Source: an uncultured Prevotella sp.
GTDB lineage: Bacteria; Bacteroidota; Bacteroidia; Bacteroidales; Bacteroidaceae
DNA length: 15,218 nt
Direction of reading: 5' to 3'
NCBI GenBank assembly: GCA_938018155.1
Contig: CALIIG010000255.1
Coordinates: 1 to 15,218 of the forward strand
The notes beneath the pieces are model-generated. The model saw only the letters and a program-made list of their open reading frames with translations. It was not told where the DNA came from and ran no database searches. Shown piece after piece: positions 7,585 through 14,623 of this stretch. Position 1 is the stretch's first letter; every line of letters begins with the position of its first letter. The translations under genes and the position numbers were made by a program.

Positions 7585-7606
7585 CCGTACAAACAATAAA
7601 CACTTT

Positions 7607-10009
7607 ATGTATATTCAAAGTACAGAAAAAAATATATCATTATTTAAAAAAATAATATTGTTATTACTGAATCAAAAGAGAGAATTTTATCTAACAATTC
7701 TATCGTTTTTCTTTACGCTTTCAGTTTCGGCGCAACAAGCTGTTGTTTATGGCACGGTAACCGATTTTCAAACAGGTGAGCCACTTGTAGGAGTTTTGAT
7801 AAAAGCCGACAGAACAAACGCCCGTACCGTCACCAATAATGAAGGATTTTATCGTCTTGTTTTGTCGGGTAGGCAGCGTGTCCAGTTAAATTTCCAGTGT
7901 ATAGGATATAAGGAACACACACAAAGTGTTACGTTACAGGACAGCCTGCGTTACGATGTGCAACTTACGTCAGCCGAGCAAGTTCTGAAGGAAGTTACGG
8001 TAACGGCTCATAGTGAGATGCGTAAGCTTAAAGAAGCAGCTATGCCTGTCTCTGTCATAGGGCAGCAACAGCTACAGGGAACAGCTTCAAACATGAATGA
8101 TGTACTCGCACGTACGGTTGGTGTTACGGTTCGAAATACGGGCGGAATGGGCAGTGCTTCGCGCATATCAGTGCGTGGTTTGGAAGGAAAAAGAATGGGA
8201 ATGTTTGTAGATGAAACCCCATTGTCACAGCTAAATAACTTTATTGCTCTGAACGATATTCCAACAAACATGATTGAACGCATCGAAGTGTATAAAGGTA
8301 TTGTTCCATATAAGTTTGGTGGTTCTGCATTGGGTGGTGCCGTAAATGTTGTTACAAAGGAGTATCCTCCCGTTTATTTAGACTTTGCTTATGAGGTTGG
8401 TTCGTTTAATACACATCAGTTTTCAACGGTGTTTAAGCGTACGAACCGTAAGAGCGGCTTGCAGTTTGGAATAGGTGGCACGTTTTCGTTTTCGAAAAAT
8501 AATTACGAAATGACATTGGCAAACCTTGATAACCGAACTGTGAAAAGAGACCATGACCTGTTCAATAAGGTTATTGGCGGTATGTCAGTAAAAGCTACTA
8601 AATGGTGGTTTGATGAAATAAAGTGGGAGCTTGTTTTCATGAAGACGCACCAAGAGATACAAGGAATTGACCTCGATATTCGTGAAGCGTACAACCGTTC
8701 TGTAAACTATGTTACTGAATTATCGCTGAAGCGTAATAATTTCTTTTTAGACGGACTTGATTTTGACTTTGATATTAACTATGTGTTTGGCAAATATGGC
8801 ATGCACGATAAGGCGATGAATCGTTATGATTGGGACGGAAATAAACTTCCACCTGTTTCTTCTTATGGTGGCGAACAGAACAATTTTCCTTCTGATGGCA
8901 ATAATAGGTTAAACGAGTTAATATCAAAACTCAATCTGCAATACACGATTGATATGCATCATAGTGTAAACTTCAATGCTTATTTTGATCATAATTCGCT
9001 CCATCCTAAAGATACATTGATGGACAAAGCATTAGGTTTTCGTTCTAATTTCCCCAGCAAGATGAATACGCTAACGCTGGGTCTTTCGTACGATTTGACC
9101 CTATTCAACGGACGGTTTCAAAATGCTTTTACGTTGAAAAACTTTATTTTCTCGTCCGATTCGCGTAGTATCAACATCTTTTCTGTAACTGAACCTGAGC
9201 GTGTAAAAGTGTTCAAATCGTATTTTGGCTTCAGTAACGCCGCACGTTATAAGTTTACACCCGACCTGATGATTAAAGCTTCGTTCAATGCAGAGGTACG
9301 AATTCCTTCAAGTGAAGAGCTGATAGGTAATGGCTATTCTATATTAGCTTCTCCTGCGTTAAAGCCTGAACGAACAAAAGGTGTGAACGTAGGCATGCTC
9401 TATCGACATTTAAAAGCTGACAACGGACTGATTGAGGTGGAGTTGAATACCTTTTATAACCTGTTGGAAGATATGATACGTTTCACCCCCGATATGATAC
9501 CGACAATGGCACGATACCGCAATTTTGGTAGTGTGCGCACGCAAGGAATAGAGCTGGAAGCTAAAGGCGATGTATGCCCCGTTCTGTATTTATATGCCAA
9601 CGGAACCTTTCAAGACCTTAGAGACGTACGAAAGTTAACACCCGGAACAGTGGTTGAAAATCCTACTTATAAAATGCGAATCCCCAATGTTCCTTATCTG
9701 CTTGGTAATTTCGGTGCAGAATTTCATAAGGAGAATATCTTTGGTGGGAGCGGACAAAACACACGTTTACTTTTCGATGCTTCGTACATACATCAGTATT
9801 TTTACGACTTTGAGGTGAGTCGATATCAAGAACGCAAAATTCCGACATCGTTTACAATGGATGCCGCTGTGGAACATAGCTTCGGCAATGATAAGTGGAC
9901 GCTTACCCTAAAGGTGAAGAATTTAACCAACCGCCATGTCGTTTCCGAATTGAACCGACCGTTACCAGGGCGTTACATAGGCTTTAAAGTGCGCTATCTT
10001 TTCAGATAA
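7607..10009 (+). CDS. TonB-dependent outer-membrane receptor (siderophore/heme/metal type)
   Basis: An 800-residue protein. A long N-region precedes the signal core (about 26-43: EFYLTILSFFFTLSVSAQ); no later ATG exists before the cleavage site, so the ATG at 7607 is kept although a TTG start near 7659 is possible. Residues ~46-121 are a carboxypeptidase-regulatory-like domain (VYGTVTDFQTGEPLVGV), ~136-250 the plug (SRISVRGLEGKRMGMFVDETPL in two parts, IERIEVYKGIVPYKFGGSALGGAVNVV), and the remainder the 22-strand barrel, ending VRYLFR. It lacks the length (~1000 aa) of SusC-type glycan receptors, so uptake of a chelated metal or small cofactor is more likely. With the lipoprotein 35 bases downstream it resembles XusA/XusB of Bacteroides. 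Base composition is more AT-rich than in the flanking genes, possibly reflecting transfer. Confidence 0.88.
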   Translation: MYIQSTEKNISLFKKIILLLLNQKREFYLTILSFFFTLSVSAQQAVVYGTVTDFQTGEPLVGVLIKADRTNARTVTNNEGFYRLVLSGRQRVQLNFQCIGYKEHTQSVTLQDSLRYDVQLTSAEQVLKEVTVTAHSEMRKLKEAAMPVSVIGQQQLQGTASNMNDVLARTVGVTVRNTGGMGSASRISVRGLEGKRMGMFVDETPLSQLNNFIALNDIPTNMIERIEVYKGIVPYKFGGSALGGAVNVVTKEYPPVYLDFAYEVGSFNTHQFSTVFKRTNRKSGLQFGIGGTFSFSKNNYEMTLANLDNRTVKRDHDLFNKVIGGMSVKATKWWFDEIKWELVFMKTHQEIQGIDLDIREAYNRSVNYVTELSLKRNNFFLDGLDFDFDINYVFGKYGMHDKAMNRYDWDGNKLPPVSSYGGEQNNFPSDGNNRLNELISKLNLQYTIDMHHSVNFNAYFDHNSLHPKDTLMDKALGFRSNFPSKMNTLTLGLSYDLTLFNGRFQNAFTLKNFIFSSDSRSINIFSVTEPERVKVFKSYFGFSNAARYKFTPDLMIKASFNAEVRIPSSEELIGNGYSILASPALKPERTKGVNVGMLYRHLKADNGLIEVELNTFYNLLEDMIRFTPDMIPTMARYRNFGSVRTQGIELEAKGDVCPVLYLYANGTFQDLRDVRKLTPGTVVENPTYKMRIPNVPYLLGNFGAEFHKENIFGGSGQNTRLLFDASYIHQYFYDFEVSRYQERKIPTSFTMDAAVEHSFGNDKWTLTLKVKNLTNRHVVSELNRPLPGRYIGFKVRYLFR

Positions 10010-10044
10010 ATATTAATAAATGTATGATTAAAAATAAAAGAACA

Positions 10045-11292
10045 ATGAAAAAGTTTAAATCAGTTTTATCTATTATCGCCTTAACGGCTTTAATGGTATC
10101 ATGTGACGGAAACAATGACAATCCCACACCAAACCCTAATCCCAACCCCAGCGGAAAGGAATTTAAAGGCGTTATTTTCGCAACAGGCATTACCAACCCC
10201 GAAGGCAATAATGGTAGCGTTTATATGCAGACTCTGAGCGATTTGCTCCCTGGCAACTATGATATTAAGAATGGTATTCCTGTAGGATTTGGCTCTACGC
10301 CTATTGTTACTGAAGCAGGCAGCGTATATGCTCTTCCTGATTATATGGGTAATACAAAGGCTGAGGTTACGCGTTATAAAATTAACGCTGACGGTATATG
10401 GGCTAAGCAAGGCGTGTTACCTATCCCGGCCAATGCTGCGGCCAGCAATGTGGTAGAACTCAATGCCGAAAAAGCATATCTTAGTTTGCAAGGATTAGGC
10501 ATCGTAATGGTATTTAACCCTACCACAATGAAAAAGATTGCTGATATTGATCTTAACAGTTTGCATCAGCAAAACACAAATGTGTCGCCCGCTTCAATGA
10601 TTATCCGTGATGGCAAACTGTTTGTAGGTCTTAACCAAATGAACGCACAGTATATGCCTACACGCAACAATATTGAACTGGCTATGATTGACACGAAGAC
10701 AGATAAGGTTGAAAAGCATATTGTTAATACCTCATTAGGACTGTGCTTTGCAACACGTCCTATTGACCCAGGTTCTATATTCATGGACGAAAATAAGGAT
10801 ATTTATATCAACTGTATTGGCTCGTTCGGCTTTATTCCGGGCTTGAACGGTGGCATCGTTCGAATTAAAAATGGTTCAACTGATATTGATACTGATTATT
10901 GTATTCGTCTTGACCAAACTACAGTTGCAGGGCTGTCAACAACACATGCTGATTTTTTGAGCACCATATTCTATGCTGGTAAGGGAATGGCTTATGCGTA
11001 TGCCACCTCGTTTGGCCTCGATCCCAACGGAATGAGCAACCCTTATGTCAGTCTTACAAATGTGCCAGTTGTAATTGATTTGAAACAGAAGAGCATGTCG
11101 GTTATACAGGGAATGGAAATTTCTAATCCACAAGGAGTTGCTATTGGCAAACATAAGAACCTCATTGTATTTGGAAGTGCAAACAAAAAGGCGGTTGGTT
11201 TCTACACCTATAACCCTGAAACCAAAGAGGTTGCAGGGCCTGTTATGCAGGTGAAAGGTAACCCAAGCTTCTTCCATAGCTTTGCGAAATAG
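10045..11292 (+). CDS. Surface lipoprotein, XusB/DUF4374-like predicted beta-propeller
   Basis: The start chosen is the ATG at 10045 (MKKFKSVLSIIALTALMVSC) rather than 10024, because it gives a normal lipoprotein signal with Cys 20. The acidic DGNND just after the Cys fits a Bacteroidota surface-export signal. A low-complexity PTPNPNPNPSG linker follows, encoded by a short CCNAAY repeat. The ~380-residue body has repeated strand-rich segments (VIFATGIT, SVYALPDYMG, AYLSLQGLGIVMVFN, KLFVGLNQMN, DIYINCIGSFGF), typical of a beta-propeller. It recalls DUF4374 proteins such as XusB, which binds siderophores next to the TonB receptor XusA; assignment is by resemblance and context only. No PepSY-type third gene (XusC) follows: a terminator stands 13 bases after the stop. 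Confidence 0.7.
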   Translation: MKKFKSVLSIIALTALMVSCDGNNDNPTPNPNPNPSGKEFKGVIFATGITNPEGNNGSVYMQTLSDLLPGNYDIKNGIPVGFGSTPIVTEAGSVYALPDYMGNTKAEVTRYKINADGIWAKQGVLPIPANAAASNVVELNAEKAYLSLQGLGIVMVFNPTTMKKIADIDLNSLHQQNTNVSPASMIIRDGKLFVGLNQMNAQYMPTRNNIELAMIDTKTDKVEKHIVNTSLGLCFATRPIDPGSIFMDENKDIYINCIGSFGFIPGLNGGIVRIKNGSTDIDTDYCIRLDQTTVAGLSTTHADFLSTIFYAGKGMAYAYATSFGLDPNGMSNPYVSLTNVPVVIDLKQKSMSVIQGMEISNPQGVAIGKHKNLIVFGSANKKAVGFYTYNPETKEVAGPVMQVKGNPSFFHSFAK

Positions 11293-11304
11293 TAAAAAAA
11301 ACAA

Positions 11305-11353
11305 TCGTAACCATGCTCTTTCATGTATGATAGGCATGGTTACGACATTTTTT
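11305..11353 (+). terminator. Terminator of the receptor/lipoprotein operon
   Basis: TCGTAACCATGC (11305-11316) and GCATGGTTACGA (11334-11345) make a perfect 12-bp stem with a 17-base loop, followed by C and ATTTTTTAT. It begins 13 bases after the stop codon. Confidence 0.9.
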
Positions 11354-11730
11354 ATAAATGTTGTTTATTGTTTCGGTTTTATCTTTGGAAATCAACAAGG
11401 CTCGTAAATATAAAACATTTCTGTTTACAAACGCTATTGTTGGTTACATTCATCAGGTATAAAAAACCGGCATAAGTGACAAAAAGAGACCTAAAATGGG
11501 TCTCTTTTTGTCACTTATGCCGGAAATTGTTTATCTATATCAAGTGCATCATCACGCCTGCTTTATACAAATAATTTAAAGGTGCATCATCAAGAAAATA
11601 TATTCTTTCCGTCTTCCTCTCCTCTCCATGTCGCCTCCCTCTTCTTGTCCCTTCGCCCATTAAATTTTGTCTTTTTGTCTTTCTGTCTTCACCAATCCGT
11701 CTTCCTGTCCTCAATTTTCTGTCGTCGCCA
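11354..11730. other. Convergent intergenic region with polypyrimidine stretch
   Basis: Beyond the two terminators, no gene is supported. The word GTGCATCATCA occurs at 11544-11554 and 11582-11592. Bases ~11603-11725 are almost all pyrimidine on the + strand with GTCTT at 11611, 11669, 11677, 11685 and 11699, so the 3' untranslated region of the response-regulator mRNA would be purine-rich (GAAGAC-like). TATCTTTG at 11380-11387 matches a -7 box, but its TTG is only 16 bases upstream. Confidence 0.6.
11467..11523 (-). terminator. Perfect 25-bp hairpin, bidirectional terminator
   Basis: Arms at 11467-11491 and 11499-11523 are exact reverse complements (starting CCGGCATAAGTGAC and ending GTCACTTATGCCGG), with a 7-base loop. 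On the minus strand it is followed by TTTTTTATA, making it a strong terminator for the HMA-kinase-regulator operon. The inner A5/T5 part could also stop + strand transcripts. The 25-bp stem is longer than needed for termination. Confidence 0.88.
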
Positions 11731-12480
11731 CTACTTCTTGCGGTCGAAAAGATCGGGAACGCGCGTAATAAGTTTGAACTTATCCTTAAGGAAATCGGCA
11801 ATTTCGGCACCGTAATTCCGGCCTACCGGTATCTCTTCGTCGCGCCCTGCGAGCTTAATACTCTGGCGGGTATAATGCTCAATTTTGGCCACCGACACCA
11901 GATAGCTGCGGTGAACACGTATAAATTCCTTTGCGGGAAGCATTTCATTTATCTTCTTTAAGCTGATTTGGGAGATGAGATTTGAGCCGTCCAGGAGGTG
12001 CAGTTTAACGTAATTGTCCATCGATTCAATATAAATAATCGAGTCGATTGATACGTTAACGTTCTTGTATTCCACCTTCAGGGTGATGACACGCTCGGGC
12101 CGTTGCGTGAGCTGTACGGTTTTGCGCATTTTAATTCTTTGTGCAACCTTGTCGACAGCCTTGACAAAACGCTGGTAGAAAAAAGGCTTGTGCAGGAAGT
12201 CGACCGCGTTAACGTCGTAGCTGTCCAGGGCATATTGTGCGTAGGCCGTGGTGAAAATAAGGCACACCGTGGGCGGTAACTCGCGGGCAATCTCGAGGCC
12301 TGTCATGCCGTTCATTTCAATATCGAGGAACACAATGTCGGGTTTCTCTTCTATAATTTTCTGCAACCCTATACGCGGATTGGTGTAAGTTTCGAGGGTT
12401 ATGCCCCCCATTCGGTCGCAATAGTTCCTGATAATGCTCAGGGCTACCGGCTCGTCGTCTATGGCTATAGAGTGGAACAT
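11731..12480 (-). CDS. LytTR-family response regulator
   Basis: A 249-residue protein. The receiver domain (1-~115) has Asp 8/Asp 9, phospho-acceptor Asp 53 in VFLDIEMNGMTG, Thr 77 and Lys 98 in HKPF, all expected residues. The LytTR DNA-binding domain (~130-235) has VRVHRSYLVS-type residues (FIRVHRSYLVS at 186-196) and a YIESMDNYVKLHL segment. It should be phosphorylated by the kinase encoded immediately upstream and bind direct repeats at promoters. The stop TAG is at 11731 and a purine-rich 3' tail runs to the hairpin at 11467-11523. The 46-base gap from the kinase contains an attenuator-like hairpin, so regulator dose may be set separately from kinase dose. Confidence 0.93.
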   Translation of the reverse strand: MFHSIAIDDEPVALSIIRNYCDRMGGITLETYTNPRIGLQKIIEEKPDIVFLDIEMNGMTGLEIARELPPTVCLIFTTAYAQYALDSYDVNAVDFLHKPFFYQRFVKAVDKVAQRIKMRKTVQLTQRPERVITLKVEYKNVNVSIDSIIYIESMDNYVKLHLLDGSNLISQISLKKINEMLPAKEFIRVHRSYLVSVAKIEHYTRQSIKLAGRDEEIPVGRNYGAEIADFLKDKFKLITRVPDLFDRKK

Positions 12481-12510
12481 GATTTAAAAGTAAAAAATAA
12501 AAAAGTAAAT

Positions 12511-12544
12511 ATTAAGGTAAGCGTCTTCAGACACTTACCTTAAT
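12511..12544 (-). terminator. Attenuator-like hairpin between kinase and regulator
   Basis: ATTAAGGTAAG (12511-12521) pairs with CTTACCTTAAT (12534-12544), extended by GTC/GAC (12523-12525, 12530-12532) across one mismatch, loop TTCA. On the transcribed minus strand it is followed by ATTTACTTTTTTATTTTTTAC, a U-rich tract. It overlaps the kinase stop codon (12527-12529), so it could cause partial termination before the regulator gene, with kinase translation melting the stem. Confidence 0.6.
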
Positions 12545-13531
12545 ACTCAGCTTTACCGTAAATCCGTCCTTGTCCTGACGGCGGCGGAGGGTGTAGTTAT
12601 CGGGATAAAGCAGGTCGAGGCGGTGGCGTAAGTTGTCGAGACCGCTGCCTGACGATACCTTAACGGCGTTGTTGATATGCGAGTTGTGCACCGTGAAGTG
12701 GAGTACGCGGCGGCGTGCCGTGAGGTCGATGTCGATGCTGCTGTCGTCGGTCGACGATATGCCGTACTTGAAAGCATTCTCTACAAGCGTTATCAAAAGC
12801 ATGGGAGCGATGCCCATGTGCGGGTCGTCGACCTCGAAATGCTTGTTTACACGTGTGGTGTCGCCGATGCGAAGCAGTTGCAAATCAATGTATTGTTGCA
12901 GATAATCCATCTCTTCTTGCAGACTGATGAAATCGCGGTTGGCGTTGTTGTACGTGTATTTCATCATGTTAATAAACTGTTCAAACGCCTCCTCGCGCTT
13001 GTCCGAGTCGGTTAATATCAGTCCGTAGAGCGTGTTTAATGTATTGAAAAGGAAGTGCGGATTGATTTGAGCCTTGTACATTGCCAGCTCAGCCTTGTCG
13101 CGTTGAGCCTCCATTTCCTCGCGCTGACGGGCCAGACGGCCGGCCTCCTGCAGCATGTTGTTGAAGAAACTATACCCTAAAATGACGAGAAAAAGGAACC
13201 AGACGGTAGAGTAGATGTGCGTTGTGCGCGGTGCTTCACCGGGAAATTCGTAGAGGTTCAGCCAGTCGGCCAGTCGCGAAAATGCTGCTGTTACGCCCAG
13301 AGCCATGGCCGAAAGCAGCGTTCCGCGCACGTAATGGTGGCGGATAAACAGCCCGGGGATGTTATAACGCGTCAATACAACGAAGCACAAAACGAGGTAA
13401 CCCATGATAGACACAAGCAGCACGGGACGCGTTTCGGCCCATTTTACCGTGGGCACCAGGAGCGTAAGCACGGGAATGAATACCAGAAAGAAGAACAGAC
13501 TGGTATAGAGATTCAGTTTCTTTTCAGTCAT
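12527..13531 (-). CDS. LytS-type membrane sensor histidine kinase
   Basis: A 334-residue protein with four predicted membrane segments (about 9-27, 36-54, 70-86, 106-124) separated by short loops, so there is little periplasmic sensing surface. A coiled linker (127-152, rich in R, E, Q) leads to the His_kinase domain: phospho-acceptor His 159 in AQINPHFLFNTLN, followed by a HATPase-like domain with the N-box TLVENAFKYG (Asn 252) and a G-box SSGSGLDNLRHRL (near 293-305). This is the PF06580 kind that pairs with LytTR regulators, and the regulator is the next gene. It begins 12 bases after the HMA gene stop, so the three genes are co-transcribed. The signal is unknown; short-loop topology suggests a membrane-embedded or protein partner cue, possibly the HMA protein. 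Confidence 0.93.
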   Translation of the reverse strand: MTEKKLNLYTSLFFFLVFIPVLTLLVPTVKWAETRPVLLVSIMGYLVLCFVVLTRYNIPGLFIRHHYVRGTLLSAMALGVTAAFSRLADWLNLYEFPGEAPRTTHIYSTVWFLFLVILGYSFFNNMLQEAGRLARQREEMEAQRDKAELAMYKAQINPHFLFNTLNTLYGLILTDSDKREEAFEQFINMMKYTYNNANRDFISLQEEMDYLQQYIDLQLLRIGDTTRVNKHFEVDDPHMGIAPMLLITLVENAFKYGISSTDDSSIDIDLTARRRVLHFTVHNSHINNAVKVSSGSGLDNLRHRLDLLYPDNYTLRRRQDKDGFTVKLSIKVSV

Positions 13532-13543
13532 TTTGCCGAACGT

Positions 13544-14236
13544 TTATTTTATTTTCCGGCGCAGCTTGTCTTCCGAAGTTGTGTCCTTAAAATAGGTAAT
13601 GGCCATTTTTCGTGTCGCGGGATTGATGCAAACATCCTCTACACCGTCGAAGGCGGTGGCGTCGTCGGCCAGCGTTTTCAGGTTTTTGCCACGTGGAATA
13701 TTGAATATAACGTAGCCCACCTTGTCGCTGGTGTAATAGTTTGATGGCGTAAATCCCGCATTGATAAGAAGTTTTTTGATGTCGTTCTTGCTGATGCGGT
13801 TGGCGTCGTAGCGGATAAAGAGGTAGCGACGGTCTGTGTGAGGCGCGAGCGAATCGATGCCTTCGTGTCCGCTCAACGCTGCAACGGCCCTGCGTGCAGA
13901 GGCACTGTCGGTTAGTTCCATGTGCTGTCCTGTTCCCCTTCTGATGACATCGGTTGTGCTATACGGTGTCATGTTGTAACGTTGCCCCGCAAAAGGTGCC
14001 TTAATCGAATCGGGATTGGTTAGCGACGGGTCGTAACTGATGGTAGCTGTACGCCGTTCAAGGTTAAACCAGATGTCGTCGACGCCGCGAATTTCCATTG
14101 CGCGCGTCATCACCTTATGTGCGCATTCGTCACACCGCATTCCCTTAATGCAGACGGTTAGCGTGTCTAATGTTACGGCCCGGCTTTGTAATATACCGGT
14201 TAGTACAATGATGATGGTGATAGAAATTTTCCTCAT
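13544..14236 (-). CDS. Exported protein with three tandem HMA-like folds, only the first with CxxC
   Basis: The start is the ATG at 14236 (MRKISITIIIVLTGILQSRA, a signal peptide), giving 230 aa. In-frame starts further upstream (TTG 14269) fall in the promoter -7 box. Residues ~24-88 are a heavy-metal-associated domain with the metal motif GMRCDECAHKV (Cys 35 and Cys 38). Residues ~105-168 and ~172-230 look like two further HMA-type ferredoxin folds, with helix and strand patterns kept (SARRAVAALSG.. RYLFIRYD; LKTLADDATAFDGVEDVCIN.. KMAITYF), but the CxxC pairs are absent. It is probably periplasmic and may bind Cu, Zn or another soft metal at the first domain. As first gene of an operon with a kinase and regulator, a sensing or accessory role is inferred. 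HMA proteins next to LytS/LytTR pairs are not a described pathway that I can name. Confidence 0.8.
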   Translation of the reverse strand: MRKISITIIIVLTGILQSRAVTLDTLTVCIKGMRCDECAHKVMTRAMEIRGVDDIWFNLERRTATISYDPSLTNPDSIKAPFAGQRYNMTPYSTTDVIRRGTGQHMELTDSASARRAVAALSGHEGIDSLAPHTDRRYLFIRYDANRISKNDIKKLLINAGFTPSNYYTSDKVGYVIFNIPRGKNLKTLADDATAFDGVEDVCINPATRKMAITYFKDTTSEDKLRRKIK

Positions 14237-14266
14237 GATGATGTCCATTAAGAATGAAATACGATG

Positions 14267-14296
14267 CAAAGTTACGCAAAAATAACGTTACTACAA
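14267..14296 (-). promoter_or_regulatory. Promoter of the HMA-kinase-regulator operon
   Basis: On the minus strand TTG (14296-14294), exactly 19 bases, then TAACTTTG (14274-14267): an ideal Bacteroidota promoter. Transcription would start near 14260, giving a ~25-base leader before the ATG at 14236 and excluding the TTG start at 14269. Confidence 0.8.
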
Positions 14297-14347
14297 TGCT
14301 GCCGGTACCCCGTGAAAATTCAATTTACCTACTATTTGTGAACCTTC

Positions 14348-14502
14348 GCGTTGCGTTTACGGCACTATCGCGTTGTGTTTACGGTGTAAAGGCGTTGCCA
14401 TTACATCGTAAACGGGGGTGCGTTTACGGTGTAAACGGGTTGCCTTTACGGTGTAATTGAGTTGCCATTACGCCGTAAAGCCAACGTAATTACGCCGTAA
14501 TG
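14348..14502. repeat. 22-bp tandem array C (7 units, TTTAC/GTAAA dyads)
   Basis: Units begin at 14348, 14370, 14392, 14415, 14437, 14459 and 14481; the only indel is one extra G at 14414. Most begin G(C/G)GTTG and carry a dyad TTTAC-GGT-GTAAA or TTAC-GCC-GTAA with a 3-base centre. The array ends ~52 bases before the -33 element of the HMA operon promoter (array is upstream). Degenerate units may continue rightward. No spacers and no coding frame. Confidence 0.9.
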
Positions 14503-14566
14503 GCAGGGTAACAAGGGTGTTGTTATATGACCTGTAAATCAGTGTGTTACAAGTTTACCAAAGCTG

Positions 14567-14623
14567 ATTACGGCACAATGGCCCTTTAAATGGGCCGTAA
14601 TGCCATATACATTACGGCACAAT
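14567..14623. repeat. Outlying ATTACGGC/GCCGTAAT repeats
   Basis: ATTACGGCACAAT occurs at 14567-14579 and 14611-14623, exactly 44 bases (two 22-bp periods) apart, with the inverted word GCCGTAAT at 14594-14601 between them; either copy can pair with it in an 8-bp stem. GGCCC (14580-14584) with GGGCC (14592-14596) is a competing stem. The words resemble the half-sites of array C, so this may be its decayed extension. Confidence 0.65.

Larger units (their letters stand above)
7139..7606. other. Divergent intergenic region between reductase and TonB receptor
   Basis: No gene is seen in these 468 bases. The right half carries the promoter, candidate operator and leader of the receptor operon (separate entries). 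The left half has only scattered inverted words, for example TTTCGTAC near 7199 with GTACGAAA near 7336, and a small hairpin GGCG-TATG-CGCC near 7225, neither interpretable. Confidence 0.6.

Noticed and set aside
7497..7606. Cobalamin riboswitch before the TonB receptor
   Set aside because: The leader is about half the needed length and lacks the conserved B12-box; the GCCACTG word nearby lies inside the reductase gene.
11380..11387. TATCTTTG as a promoter for a small RNA ending at the 11467-11523 hairpin
   Set aside because: The nearest TTG is only 16 bases upstream instead of 19-20, and nothing else supports a transcript.
13217..13744. 175-codon + strand frame antisense to the kinase and HMA gene
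   Set aside because: Both genes it opposes have intact domains and motifs; this frame has no recognisable features and is a shadow.
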